Made by a program: the position numbers and the translations under genes
In this document: one piece after another, positions 25,232-33,095 of the stretch
Position numbering within the stretch: the first letter of the stretch is position 1
Layout: each line of letters starts with the position of its first letter
NCBI GenBank assembly: GCA_026397915.1
Contig: JAPLTX010000044.1
Location: forward strand, 1 to 64,000
Origin: Verrucomicrobiota bacterium
Lineage (GTDB): Bacteria; Verrucomicrobiota; Verrucomicrobiia; CAIQCK01
DNA: 64,000 nucleotides
Direction of reading: 5' to 3'
Notes under the pieces: generated by a model
What the model was told of the DNA's origin: nothing
Seen by the model: the letters and a program-made list of their open reading frames with translations, nothing else
Database searches by the model: none

Positions 25232-25873
25232 ATGGCAACCAAGGCTACTTCCATCTCCAAGCTCATCGCCGCGCTGCGCAAGACCTACCCCGACGCGCAT
25301 TGTGAACTGAACTTCACTACACCGCTTGAACTGCTCGTCGCCACCATCCTCTCGGCGCAATGCACCGACAAGCGCGTCAACATGGTTACACCCGCGTTGT
25401 TTGCGCGCTTCAGGACCGCCGCCGACTATGCTGTTGCGCCTCTGAAGGAACTGGAGCGGATGATCCAGAGCACCGGCTTCTTCCGCAACAAGGCCAAAGC
25501 CATTCAGGCGGCGTGCGTAGAGATCGTTGAAAAGCATGCAGGTTGCGTGCCGGACACGATGGAGGCGCTTACGGCGCTCCACGGCGTCGGTTGCAAGACA
25601 GCGAACGTCATCCTCGGCAACGCGTTTGGCAAGAGCGAGGGCGTGGTCGTGGACACACACGTCATCCGGCTCTCGCAACGCATCGGTTTGACGAAGCAGA
25701 AGACGCCGGAGAAAATCGAAGCCGACCTGATGAAGTTGGTTCCGCGCGACCAATGGACGATGCTCTCGCATTGGCTCATCTGGCATGGCCGGCGGCGCTG
25801 CTACGCCCGCGGTCCGGAGTGCGAACATTGCGAGCTGGCCAAGCTCTGCCCGAAGATCGGCGTGGAGAAATGA
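25232..25873 (+). CDS. nth: Endonuclease III (DNA glycosylase/AP lyase)
   Basis: A 213-residue, normal-length Nth. It has ATILSAQCTDKRVN, the helix-hairpin-helix LHGVGCKTANVILGNAF with the catalytic Lys, the catalytic Asp in VVVDTHVIRLSQRIGL, and the C-terminal [4Fe-4S] ligands C-x6-C-x2-C-x5-C in CYARGPECEHCELAKLC. It removes oxidised pyrimidines and nicks the abasic site. ATG 25232 is the family-consistent start; the longer ORF from 25103 overlaps the divergent phosphoesterase. It overlaps the following small gene by 4 bp. Confidence 0.96.
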   Translation: MATKATSISKLIAALRKTYPDAHCELNFTTPLELLVATILSAQCTDKRVNMVTPALFARFRTAADYAVAPLKELERMIQSTGFFRNKAKAIQAACVEIVEKHAGCVPDTMEALTALHGVGCKTANVILGNAFGKSEGVVVDTHVIRLSQRIGLTKQKTPEKIEADLMKLVPRDQWTMLSHWLIWHGRRRCYARGPECEHCELAKLCPKIGVEK

Positions 25874-26208
25874 CCCCCTTCGACTGCCAAACCTGTCTCA
25901 TTCTCGGAGCCGATATCGCTCTGATCGGGAGCATGCTCTACGCCGTTGCCACGCTCTGCTACCGTGTCACCAACGAGGCTGTAGAGGTGCTCATCCTTGG
26001 CTGGTGCGTCCGGCGCATCCGGTTGGACGACATCGAGCATGTTCGCCGCGGCGGCGCTTTCTGGAATGAGCATTGGACGAACTTCAAACTCTGGAATAGC
26101 GTTACCCTGCGCCGGAAGAGCGGGTGGTTTCGGAACTTCGTCATTACCCCCAACAATCCGACCGAGTTTATTGTCGAACTGGCGCAGAAACTGGAGAACT
26201 TGAAATGA
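25870..26208 (+). CDS. Small membrane-associated PH-like domain protein
   Basis: A 112-residue protein whose ATG overlaps the nth stop (ATGA) and whose own stop overlaps the bcp start (ATGA), so all three are translationally coupled. The N-terminus has a hydrophobic helix (CLILGADIALIGSMLYAVATL). The rest looks like one PH-like beta barrel: NEAVEVLILGWCVRRIRLDDIEHV, NSVTLRRKSGWFRNFVITPNN, then a C-terminal helix PTEFIVELAQKLENL, as in short bacterial PH-domain proteins. The start was set by the overlap, not by the longer ORF from 25543. The function is unknown. Confidence 0.7.
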   Translation: MTPFDCQTCLILGADIALIGSMLYAVATLCYRVTNEAVEVLILGWCVRRIRLDDIEHVRRGGAFWNEHWTNFKLWNSVTLRRKSGWFRNFVITPNNPTEFIVELAQKLENLK

Positions 26209-26663
26209 GCGAACTGAAGGAAGGCGACAAGGCGCCGGCGTTCTCAGCGGCCGGCAGCGACGGCAAGACCTATACATTAAAGGACCTTGCCGGGCAGACG
26301 GTGGTGCTCTATTTCTACCCGCGCGACAACACGCCCGGCTGCACCATCGAGGCGTGCGAGTTCCGCGACAGCTTCGCGGAGTTTCGCAAGGCTGGCACCG
26401 TCATCCTTGGCGTATCCACCGACGACCTCAAGAGCCACGCCGGGTTCATCGAGAGACAGAAGCTCAACTTCGTGTTGCTGGCCGACACCGACAAGAATAT
26501 CCACCAAGCCTACGGCGTCTGGGGCATGAAGAAGGCGATGGGCCGCGAATACATGGGCACATTGCGCACCACCTTCGTCATCGGCCTCGACGGCCGCCTG
26601 AAGAAGATCTTCCGCGAGGTGAAACCCAAAGGCCACGCCGCCGAAGTGCTGGCGACCGTGTGA
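26205..26663 (+). CDS. bcp: Thioredoxin-dependent peroxiredoxin, BCP/PrxQ type
   Basis: A 152-residue protein with the PrxQ layout: GDKAPAFSAAGSDGKTYTLKDL, then VVLYFYPRDNTPGCTIEACEFRD, in which the peroxidatic Cys (PGC) and resolving Cys (EAC) are five residues apart, as in atypical two-Cys BCP. VILGVSTDDLKSHAGFIERQKLNF and YMGTLRTTFVIGLDGRLKKI complete the family. It reduces hydroperoxides using thioredoxin; a thioredoxin reductase gene lies elsewhere in this window. It starts within the stop of the PH-like gene in the nth operon, pairing DNA repair with peroxide defence. Confidence 0.95.
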   Translation: MSELKEGDKAPAFSAAGSDGKTYTLKDLAGQTVVLYFYPRDNTPGCTIEACEFRDSFAEFRKAGTVILGVSTDDLKSHAGFIERQKLNFVLLADTDKNIHQAYGVWGMKKAMGREYMGTLRTTFVIGLDGRLKKIFREVKPKGHAAEVLATV

Positions 26664-26718
26664 CGCCAAGTATCGCGACAGGCTAGACACGAAAACAAAT
26701 TCCTGAAATGATGCCGGC

Positions 26719-27321
26719 GTGAAGCAGTCAATCGTGACGTTGGACATGGAAGGCGTGTTGACGCCGGAAATCTGGATCGCCGTGGCCGAAAAAACGGGCA
26801 TTGCGGAGTTGCGCCGGACGACGCGGGATGAGCCGGATTACGACAAACTCATGCGCGGGCGGCTGGCGATCTTGGATCGGCACGGGCTGAAGCTCTCGGA
26901 CATCCAGACGGTGATCGGGACGCTGCGGCCGCTGGAAGGGGCGCTGGAGTTTTTGCGGGAACTGCGGTCGTTTTCGCAGGTGCTGATCCTGTCGGATACG
27001 TTCGAGCAGTTTGCCCAGCCGTTGATGCGGCAACTGGAGTGGCCGACGTTGTTCTGCCACCGGCTGGTGGTGGAGAACGATCGGATTGTGAACTACGCGT
27101 TGCGGATCCCGGAGCAGAAGCAGCGGACGGTGGCCGCGCTGAAGCTGCTAAACTACAACGTGATCTCGGTCGGTGATTCGTTCAACGATACGTTGATGCT
27201 GATCGAGGCACACACGGGGTTTCTCTTCCACGCGCCGGCGAATGTGAAGAAGCAGTTTCCGCAGTTCAAGGCGATGGAGACTTACGACGAGCTGTTGAAG
27301 TTGATCCGGAAGGCGATGTAG
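26719..27321 (+). CDS. thrH: ThrH: phosphoserine phosphatase/homoserine phosphotransferase
   Basis: A 200-residue HAD-family enzyme. The nucleophile motif is TLDMEGVLTPEIWIAV, the D-x-E-G-V form specific to ThrH. Motif II is VLILSDTFEQFAQP and motif IV is SVGDSFNDTLMLIEAH. ThrH dephosphorylates phosphoserine (last step of serine synthesis) and can transfer phosphate to homoserine. The start is GTG 26719: the two nearby ATGs (26708, 26711) are out of frame. The third codon position is strongly G-rich, unlike the C-rich epimerase gene, showing codon-use variation along the window. Confidence 0.92.
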   Translation: MKQSIVTLDMEGVLTPEIWIAVAEKTGIAELRRTTRDEPDYDKLMRGRLAILDRHGLKLSDIQTVIGTLRPLEGALEFLRELRSFSQVLILSDTFEQFAQPLMRQLEWPTLFCHRLVVENDRIVNYALRIPEQKQRTVAALKLLNYNVISVGDSFNDTLMLIEAHTGFLFHAPANVKKQFPQFKAMETYDELLKLIRKAM

Positions 27322-27461
27322 ATGTCTCCGCGGGGATTAAGAGATGCAGATTGATTCGCCGGAAGAATGATGGGTTTCTTTGCTGCTGCCCCTTGACTTT
27401 CGCGGTTTCGCGTCCAGAGTGTTTGCTTACCGAGTCTTGTTATAATGCGAGGTGACTACCT

Positions 27462-27749
27462 ATGGCTGCTGTGACTCCTGCGAAGCAGGCGCGTGGAACT
27501 GTTTTTGTGCGGACCGAGGTCTGCAAGGGCTGTTCCTACTGCATTGATTTCTGTCCCTCCAAGTGCATCGAGTTTTCCAAGGACTTTAATGCCAAGGGCT
27601 ATCACTTCCCGGTGCTGACGCGGCCGGAGGATTGTTCCGGCTGCGACTTGTGCGGGGTGTATTGCCCGGACTTCGCCATCTTTGGCGTGCGGCTGAAGGA
27701 CTTGGAGAAGCGCATCCAGGCCCAGCGGGCCGAAGACAAAGCCGCCTGA
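27462..27749 (+). CDS. korD: 2-oxoacid:ferredoxin oxidoreductase delta subunit (2x[4Fe-4S] ferredoxin)
   Basis: A 95-residue protein with two full C-x2-C-x2-C-x3-C-P motifs, VCKGCSYCIDFCPSKC and DCSGCDLCGVYCPDF, each binding a [4Fe-4S] cluster. In four-subunit 2-oxoacid oxidoreductases this delta subunit passes electrons from the alpha-beta catalytic core to free ferredoxin. It leads a run followed by the alpha, beta and gamma subunits. A GAGGTGAC ribosome-binding stretch precedes the ATG. Symbol by analogy with the KorDABC order. Confidence 0.9.
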   Translation: MAAVTPAKQARGTVFVRTEVCKGCSYCIDFCPSKCIEFSKDFNAKGYHFPVLTRPEDCSGCDLCGVYCPDFAIFGVRLKDLEKRIQAQRAEDKAA

Positions 27750-27775
27750 ACGTTTTTTTTCCTACCGCGATCATT

Positions 27776-28942
27776 GTGAATCTCACGAAAGCCGACCCCA
27801 AGGGAGTTCTCACCGGGAACCATTTCATGGACGGCGACCACGCCGCGTGCGAAGGCGCGCTGGCGGCCGGTTGCCGGTTTGTGGCGGGTTACCCGATCAC
27901 GCCGTCCACCGAAGTCGTGGAGCGCTTCGCCCAGCGCATCCCGCTCATCGGCGGGATGTTCATCCAGATGGAGGACGAAATCGCGTCGTCCATCGCCATC
28001 CTCGGCGCGGCCTGGGCGGGCAAGAAGGTGATGACCGTCACCTCCGGCCCCGGCCTGTCGCTGATGATGGAGCACATTGGCTACGCGGCGATCACCGAGA
28101 CGCCGTGCGTGTTCGTGGATGTGCAACGCGGCGGGCCGTCCACCGGCTTGCCGACGCTGCCGGCACAGGCGGACATGATGCAGGTGCGGTGGGGTTCGCA
28201 CGGCGACTATGAGATCATCGCGCTGTCGCCGAACTCGCCGCAGGAATGTTTCGACCTGATGATCAAGGCGTTCAACCTTGCCGAAGAATATCGGGTGCCG
28301 GTGTTTTTCATGATGGACGAGGTGGTGGGCCACATGACGGAGCGGGTGGTGATTCCCGAAGCGTCGGCCATCGAGGTGATGGAGCGGCGCTGGACGAGCA
28401 AGCCACCGGGCGAATACAAACCCTACGCGGCCGACGACGACATGGTGCCGGAGATGGTCAAGGCGGGCGACGGCTACAGGATTCATATCACCGGTCTCAC
28501 GCACGACGAGCGCGGCTACCCGGCGATGAATCCGCCGACGCAGAAGCGGATGATGGAGCGGTTGCTGGGCAAGATTCGCAACAACCGCGAGAAGCTGATT
28601 GATGTGCGCGGCGAGCATCTCGAGGATGCGGAGATCGTGGTGGTCTCCTTCGGCATCACTTCGCGGGTGTCGGGGCCGGCAATCGAGGAGGCGCGCAAGC
28701 AGGGTTTGAAGGTTGGCCACCTGCGGATGGTGATCGCCTGGCCGTTTCCGGCGAGCGTGATTCAACAACTCGCCCTGCGTGTGAAGGCGTTTGTGGTGCC
28801 GGAGTTGAACATGGGCCAGATGGTGCTCGAAGTGGAGCGCGCCGTGGCCGGCAAGACGCGCGTAATTTCCGTGCCACACCCCGGCGGCACCGTGCATGAG
28901 CCGCAGGAGATTTTGACCAAGATTTTGGAGGCTGCCCGATGA
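27776..28942 (+). CDS. korA: 2-oxoacid:ferredoxin oxidoreductase alpha subunit
   Basis: About 388 residues from the GTG at 27776, which is the first in-frame start outside korD and fits the family N-terminus. Recognisable blocks: FVAGYPITPSTEVVERFA, MEDEIASSIAILGAAWAGKKVMTVTSGPGLSLM, VDVQRGGPSTGLPTLPAQADMMQ and a C-terminal VVPELNMGQMVLEVERA. The alpha chain holds the pyrimidine-domain-like half and CoA-binding parts that, with beta, decarboxylate a 2-oxoacid to its acyl-CoA. It overlaps korB by 4 bp (ATGA). Whether the preferred substrate is 2-oxoglutarate or a branched-chain 2-oxoacid is not decidable here. Confidence 0.92.
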   Translation: MNLTKADPKGVLTGNHFMDGDHAACEGALAAGCRFVAGYPITPSTEVVERFAQRIPLIGGMFIQMEDEIASSIAILGAAWAGKKVMTVTSGPGLSLMMEHIGYAAITETPCVFVDVQRGGPSTGLPTLPAQADMMQVRWGSHGDYEIIALSPNSPQECFDLMIKAFNLAEEYRVPVFFMMDEVVGHMTERVVIPEASAIEVMERRWTSKPPGEYKPYAADDDMVPEMVKAGDGYRIHITGLTHDERGYPAMNPPTQKRMMERLLGKIRNNREKLIDVRGEHLEDAEIVVVSFGITSRVSGPAIEEARKQGLKVGHLRMVIAWPFPASVIQQLALRVKAFVVPELNMGQMVLEVERAVAGKTRVISVPHPGGTVHEPQEILTKILEAAR

Positions 28943-29853
28943 GTAATGAAAGTTGCGTCGCTGACGCGTGCAACATTGAGTTGACGCCGGATCTCGCGAT
29001 GGAAAACCCGGTGATGCCGTTCCTGCGCAAGGAGCGTATCCCGCACATCTGGTGCCCCGGCTGCGGCATCGGCACGACGGTGAACTGTTTCGTTCGCGGG
29101 CTGGAGGAGTCCGGTCTGGACCTGAACAATGTCGCCATCGTCTCCGGCATCGGCTGCACGGGGCGCGTGGCGGGCTACATGAACCTCGATTCCTTCCATA
29201 CAACGCACGGCCGGCCGATTCCGTTCGCGACGGGGCTGAAGCTGGCCAACCCGAAGTTGAAGGTGGTCGTTTATTCCGGCGACGGCGATCTTTTCGCCAT
29301 CGGCGGCAACCATTTCTTCCACGCCGCGCGCCGGAACATGGACCTGATGGTTGTCTGCGTGAACAACCACACCTACGGCATGACGGGCGGCCAGGTCGCG
29401 CCCACCACGCCGCGCGGCGCGACCGTCTCCACGATGCCGTTCGGCAACTTCGAGGACTCGTTCAACCTGCCGTTCATCGCCGACGCTTGCGGGGCGGTCT
29501 ATGTGGCGCGCTGGACGGTCTATCACGTCAAGCAACTCGCCCGCGCGATGAAGGAAGGGCTGGCCAAGAAAGGCTTCGTATTCATCGAGGCGATGGCGCC
29601 CTGCCCGACGCTTTACTCGCGCCGCAACAAGCTTGGGGACGGCGTGGAGCAGCTCAAGTATTTCAAAGAGAAGAGCGTGGTCAAACACGGCGCCAGCACC
29701 AAGGACGTCGGCCTGACCTTCCAGGGCGAGATCGTGGTTGGCAAGTTCGTGGACCGCGAGCGCCAGACGTGGCTGGATTCGATGAACGAACACTTCACCG
29801 GATATTTTGGCGACAAGTATCAACGCTACGGAGGCAACCATGTCAAAGACTGA
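28939..29853 (+). CDS. korB: 2-oxoacid:ferredoxin oxidoreductase beta subunit (TPP-binding)
   Basis: A 304-residue beta subunit. HIWCPGCGIGTTVNCF carries the first two Cys ligands of its [4Fe-4S] cluster; VSGIGCTGRVAGYM carries another. The TPP/Mg motif is VVYSGDGDLFAIGGNHFFHAARRN (GDG then N), followed by NNHTYGMTGGQVAPTTP. It binds thiamine diphosphate and forms the 2-oxoacid-derived carbanion that is oxidised through the iron-sulfur cluster. It overlaps alpha by 4 bp and gamma by 14 bp, showing translational coupling of the complex. Confidence 0.94.
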   Translation: MSNESCVADACNIELTPDLAMENPVMPFLRKERIPHIWCPGCGIGTTVNCFVRGLEESGLDLNNVAIVSGIGCTGRVAGYMNLDSFHTTHGRPIPFATGLKLANPKLKVVVYSGDGDLFAIGGNHFFHAARRNMDLMVVCVNNHTYGMTGGQVAPTTPRGATVSTMPFGNFEDSFNLPFIADACGAVYVARWTVYHVKQLARAMKEGLAKKGFVFIEAMAPCPTLYSRRNKLGDGVEQLKYFKEKSVVKHGASTKDVGLTFQGEIVVGKFVDRERQTWLDSMNEHFTGYFGDKYQRYGGNHVKD

Positions 29854-30409
29854 ACTCCGCGTCGGCGGCCTCGGCGGACAGGGAGTGATTCTCTGCGGCA
29901 TGATCATCGGCAAAGCCGCCTCGATCTACGACGGCAAACACGCGACGCTCATCCAAGCGTTCGGCCCGGAGGCGCGCGGCAGCGCGTGTAGCGCGCAGGT
30001 GACGGTGTCGGACGAGCCGATCGGTTATCCCTACGTCAAGCAGCCCGACATGCTGGTGCTGATGTCGCAGGACGCGGCCACGCAGTTCGTGCCGCAACTG
30101 AAACCGGGCGGGTTGGTGCTCTACGAGAGCGAGTTGGTTCCCAAGATGCCGCCGCTGCCGGCGGGCGCGCGGGCGCTGGGCATTCCCGCCACGCGCTTCG
30201 CCGAGGAACTCGGCCGCAGGCTGGTGCTCAACATCGTCATGGTTGGCTTCTTCGCCGGCGTCAGCGGCGTGCTCGGCTACGAATCCGTCGAAAAGGCCGT
30301 GCTCGATTCCGTCCCGAAAGGCACGCAGGACCTCAACCTGCGCGCGTTTCGGCGCGGCTACGATTTTGGTTGCGAACTGCTTGCCAAACAAACCCAGGGA
30401 GCGTCATGA
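29840..30409 (+). CDS. korC: 2-oxoacid:ferredoxin oxidoreductase gamma subunit
   Basis: A 189-residue subunit starting at ATG 29840, 6 bp after a strong GGAGG inside the end of korB. It opens LRVGGLGGQGVILCGMIIGK, the G-G-x-G-G-Q-G signature of gamma subunits, followed by ATLIQAFGPEARGSACSAQV and YPYVKQPDMLVLMSQDA. The gamma chain wraps the alpha-beta core. It completes the four-gene set in the order delta-alpha-beta-gamma. Its stop overlaps the start of a GNAT gene (ATGA). Confidence 0.93.
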   Translation: MSKTELRVGGLGGQGVILCGMIIGKAASIYDGKHATLIQAFGPEARGSACSAQVTVSDEPIGYPYVKQPDMLVLMSQDAATQFVPQLKPGGLVLYESELVPKMPPLPAGARALGIPATRFAEELGRRLVLNIVMVGFFAGVSGVLGYESVEKAVLDSVPKGTQDLNLRAFRRGYDFGCELLAKQTQGAS

Positions 30410-31002
30410 ATCTCCGAGAATATCCGATCAAGGCCAAGCTGCGCGACGGCAGCGAGGCGCAGGTCCGCGCGATGGACGCCAAGGACGGCCCGGCAGTGCT
30501 GAAGTTTTTCCGCGCGTTGCCAGAGGAGGACCGGCTGTTCCTGCGGGACGACGTGACCCGGCCTGAATGGCTCGACCGTTTTGTTCGACAGATTGACTAT
30601 CAGACCATGCTGCCGCTGGTGGCCGAGGACGGTTCTGGTATCGTTGGAAACGCCACGCTCTATCGCCCACTCTACGGCTGGTCGGTCCACGTTGGCGAAA
30701 TGCGCGTCGCCGTCGCGCGCGAGTATCAGCACAAGGGTTTGGGCACTGTGTTGGCGCACGAGCTGGTCAAGCTCGCGCTGGACGCGGGCCTTGAGAAAAT
30801 GGTCGTCTCGGTCGTGGACAACCAGATTGCCGCCAAGCGGGCGTTTGAAAAACTGGGCTTCCGCTCCGAAGCCGTGCTCAAAGGGCACGTCAAGGACATT
30901 CACGGCACCAAGCGCGACTTGGTCGTCATGTCCAACGACGTTTCCCACATCTGGGAATCCATGGAAGCTTTGACGCGCGACTACTTGCCGTCGCTGGAAT
31001 AA
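30406..31002 (+). CDS. GNAT-family N-acetyltransferase
   Basis: A 198-residue GNAT protein. The acetyl-CoA pyrophosphate loop is VAVAREYQHKGLGTVLAHEL (Q-x-x-G-x-G), followed by LEKMVVSVVDNQIAAKRAFEKLGF, the typical beta5-alpha4 end. The N-terminal 90 residues contain the acceptor-site half. An AGGGAG site lies directly before the ATG. Coupling to the 2-oxoacid oxidoreductase operon (4-bp overlap) suggests it modifies that enzyme, or acts on a metabolite linked to its acyl-CoA product; this is only context. Confidence 0.9.
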   Translation: MNLREYPIKAKLRDGSEAQVRAMDAKDGPAVLKFFRALPEEDRLFLRDDVTRPEWLDRFVRQIDYQTMLPLVAEDGSGIVGNATLYRPLYGWSVHVGEMRVAVAREYQHKGLGTVLAHELVKLALDAGLEKMVVSVVDNQIAAKRAFEKLGFRSEAVLKGHVKDIHGTKRDLVVMSNDVSHIWESMEALTRDYLPSLE

Positions 31003-31242
31003 GGCGCCTGCTCCTTGTGCGGGCAGCGGTGGATGCGGCACCTAGAGTAGCCGGCACTGTTTTGCCAACGGCTGGTCGTGGACCACGGGTGTTTTTGAGG
31101 GGAAAGTGCATAGGTGGCGGGGTTGACAGGGTGTGAGGCGTGTGCTTCTGTTTGGCCACTTTTGCTTCCAACCTGGCGGCTTGGGCTGCGGGGAGTGGAA
31201 GTGTCATGGTCAGTGCGCTAGATTCGAACAAACGAGTTCTTC

Positions 31243-33048
31243 ATGAGCAATACAAGCAATCCCAACAGCGGCACGGCGGTGGTGGCCAATGCGGTCCCCA
31301 TCAAGGATGCGGTGATCCGCATAGCGGGTAATTCACAGGATGGAATCCAGACGGTGGGCGAGTTGCTGGCGCGCTACAGCGGCCGCAGCGCGCAGGAGGT
31401 CATGAGCTATATGACCATCCCGGCGACGATCAGCGGCGGGCCGTCCATTTATCAGGTGCGGATTGGTTCGGACGAGGTGCTGTCGGTGGGCGACGAAGTG
31501 GATGTGCTGGTGGCGTTTTACCAACATTCTTACGAACAGCACATCGGCGTGCTACGCAACGGCGGCGTATTAATCTACGACCCGGACCAGGTGAAGCCCA
31601 ACCTTGATGACAAACGATTCGCCTGCGTCGGTGTGCCGATGACTTCATTGACTATTGAGGCGGTCGGCGGCAAGGGACGCGACAAGGGCAAGAACATGTT
31701 TCTGCTTGGCCTCATCGCGCGAATGTTTGATCTGGATACGGTCAAGCTGGAGGCAATGCTGAAGGACTGGGGCGCCAAACGGGATGCGGGCACAATGGAG
31801 GCGACGTTCAATGCATTCCGGGCCGGCTACGGTTTTGACATTGGTCGGATGGGGCAAAATTTCCGATTCATTCCGAACGAGCGGCGCACCGGCCGTCCGC
31901 TGGTGGTGATGGCGGGTAATCAGGCGATGGCCTACGGGTTGATCGCCGCGGGCGTGCGCTTTGGCGCAGCGTATCCGATCACGCCATCGAGCCAGATCAT
32001 GGAGATTTTGCGGGCGGAGTTGCCGAAATACGGCGGCATGTTCCTGCAAGCCGAGGACGAGATTGCGGCGGTTTGTGCGGCGATCGGCGCCGGCTACGGT
32101 GGGCGCGTGGCGGTGACGAGCACGAGCGGGCCGGGGTTATCGCTGAAGACCGAGGCGATTGGTTGGGCGGTGATGGCGGAGATTCCGCTGGTGGTGATTG
32201 ACGTGCAGCGCGGCGGACCGTCCACCGGCCTGCCGACGAAGATGGAGCAGAGTGACCTGAATATCGCGATCTTCGGCGGCCACGGCGATTGCCCGCGCAT
32301 CGTCATCGCGCCGCGCGATGTTGAGGATGCGTTCTATTCGAGCATCGAGGCGGTTGACCTCGCCCGTCACTATAGCAGCCCGGTCATCATCTTGAGTGAC
32401 CAGGCCATCGGTTTCCGCGTGGAGGCGTTTGAAGAGCCTGATTTGGACAAAATTGTGCGAGAGATGCCAATTGACTTCACGCCGCGCGGCGCGGACTTCA
32501 AGCCGTATGAAGACACGCCGGAGGGCATTCCGCATCACGCTCCGCCAGGCACGCCCATCGCCAATAACAACTACCCGATCCTCACCGGTCTTGAACACAA
32601 CGAGGCGGGACATCCCGGCGAAGACCCAAAGTTCCACTCGGTGATGACTGCCAAGCGCCGTCGCAAGCTGCAGAAGCTCGCGGAAAAACTGCCGACGCCC
32701 GAGGTGTTCGGCCCGGCCGAAGGCGACACGTTGCTGGTGAGTTGGGGTTCGTCCTATGGCCCGGCGCGCGAAGCGGCAGAGAAATCCATCGCCGCCGGCG
32801 AGCCGCTGTCCGCGCTTTGTATCCGTTACCTGAACCCGCTGCCGCCGGGTCTGGACAAGATCTTCGACCGGTTCAAGCGTATCTTGGTCGTCGAGAACAA
32901 CGACAGCGGCCTCTACGGTTTTGGCCAGCTCGCCGCGATCCTCCGCAGCCGCTATTGCAACCCGCGCATCGGAGGCATCAACAAGGCCGACGGGCTGAGC
33001 TTCAAGGTCCGTGAAATCCTCGAAGCGGTTCACGCACAGGCTCGTTAG
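31243..33048 (+). CDS. 2-oxoacid:acceptor oxidoreductase, fused gamma-alpha subunit (KorA type)
   Basis: A 601-residue chain joining a gamma-like part (residues about 15-190, with DAVIRIAGNSQDGIQTVGEL, GEL-x-RYSGRSAQEVMSYM) to an alpha part (about 225-600, with FGAAYPITPSSQIMEILRAE, VTSTSGPGLSLKTEAIG, VIDVQRGGPSTGLPTKMEQS and LVVENNDSGLYGFGQLAAIL). This is the two-subunit KorAB architecture used for 2-oxoglutarate or pyruvate, distinct from the four-subunit set 2.3 kb upstream. A perfect TTGACA lies at 31123-31128, but no convincing -10 follows. The beta partner begins 47 bp downstream. Confidence 0.93.
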   Translation: MSNTSNPNSGTAVVANAVPIKDAVIRIAGNSQDGIQTVGELLARYSGRSAQEVMSYMTIPATISGGPSIYQVRIGSDEVLSVGDEVDVLVAFYQHSYEQHIGVLRNGGVLIYDPDQVKPNLDDKRFACVGVPMTSLTIEAVGGKGRDKGKNMFLLGLIARMFDLDTVKLEAMLKDWGAKRDAGTMEATFNAFRAGYGFDIGRMGQNFRFIPNERRTGRPLVVMAGNQAMAYGLIAAGVRFGAAYPITPSSQIMEILRAELPKYGGMFLQAEDEIAAVCAAIGAGYGGRVAVTSTSGPGLSLKTEAIGWAVMAEIPLVVIDVQRGGPSTGLPTKMEQSDLNIAIFGGHGDCPRIVIAPRDVEDAFYSSIEAVDLARHYSSPVIILSDQAIGFRVEAFEEPDLDKIVREMPIDFTPRGADFKPYEDTPEGIPHHAPPGTPIANNNYPILTGLEHNEAGHPGEDPKFHSVMTAKRRRKLQKLAEKLPTPEVFGPAEGDTLLVSWGSSYGPAREAAEKSIAAGEPLSALCIRYLNPLPPGLDKIFDRFKRILVVENNDSGLYGFGQLAAILRSRYCNPRIGGINKADGLSFKVREILEAVHAQAR

Positions 33049-33095
33049 ACGAACGGCAGCAAACCCGATTTTTAACATCAAGAATTCAAGGTGCT

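Noticed and set aside
27438..27446. Extended -10 promoter (TGT-TATAAT) before korD
   Set aside because: The hexamer is perfect, but no -35 is visible and the implied transcript start would fall about 9 bases before the ATG, removing the ribosome-binding site. Kept only as a possibility.
31123..31128. Perfect -35 TTGACA before the second OFOR operon
   Set aside because: No acceptable -10 at 16-18 bases, so a promoter was not called.
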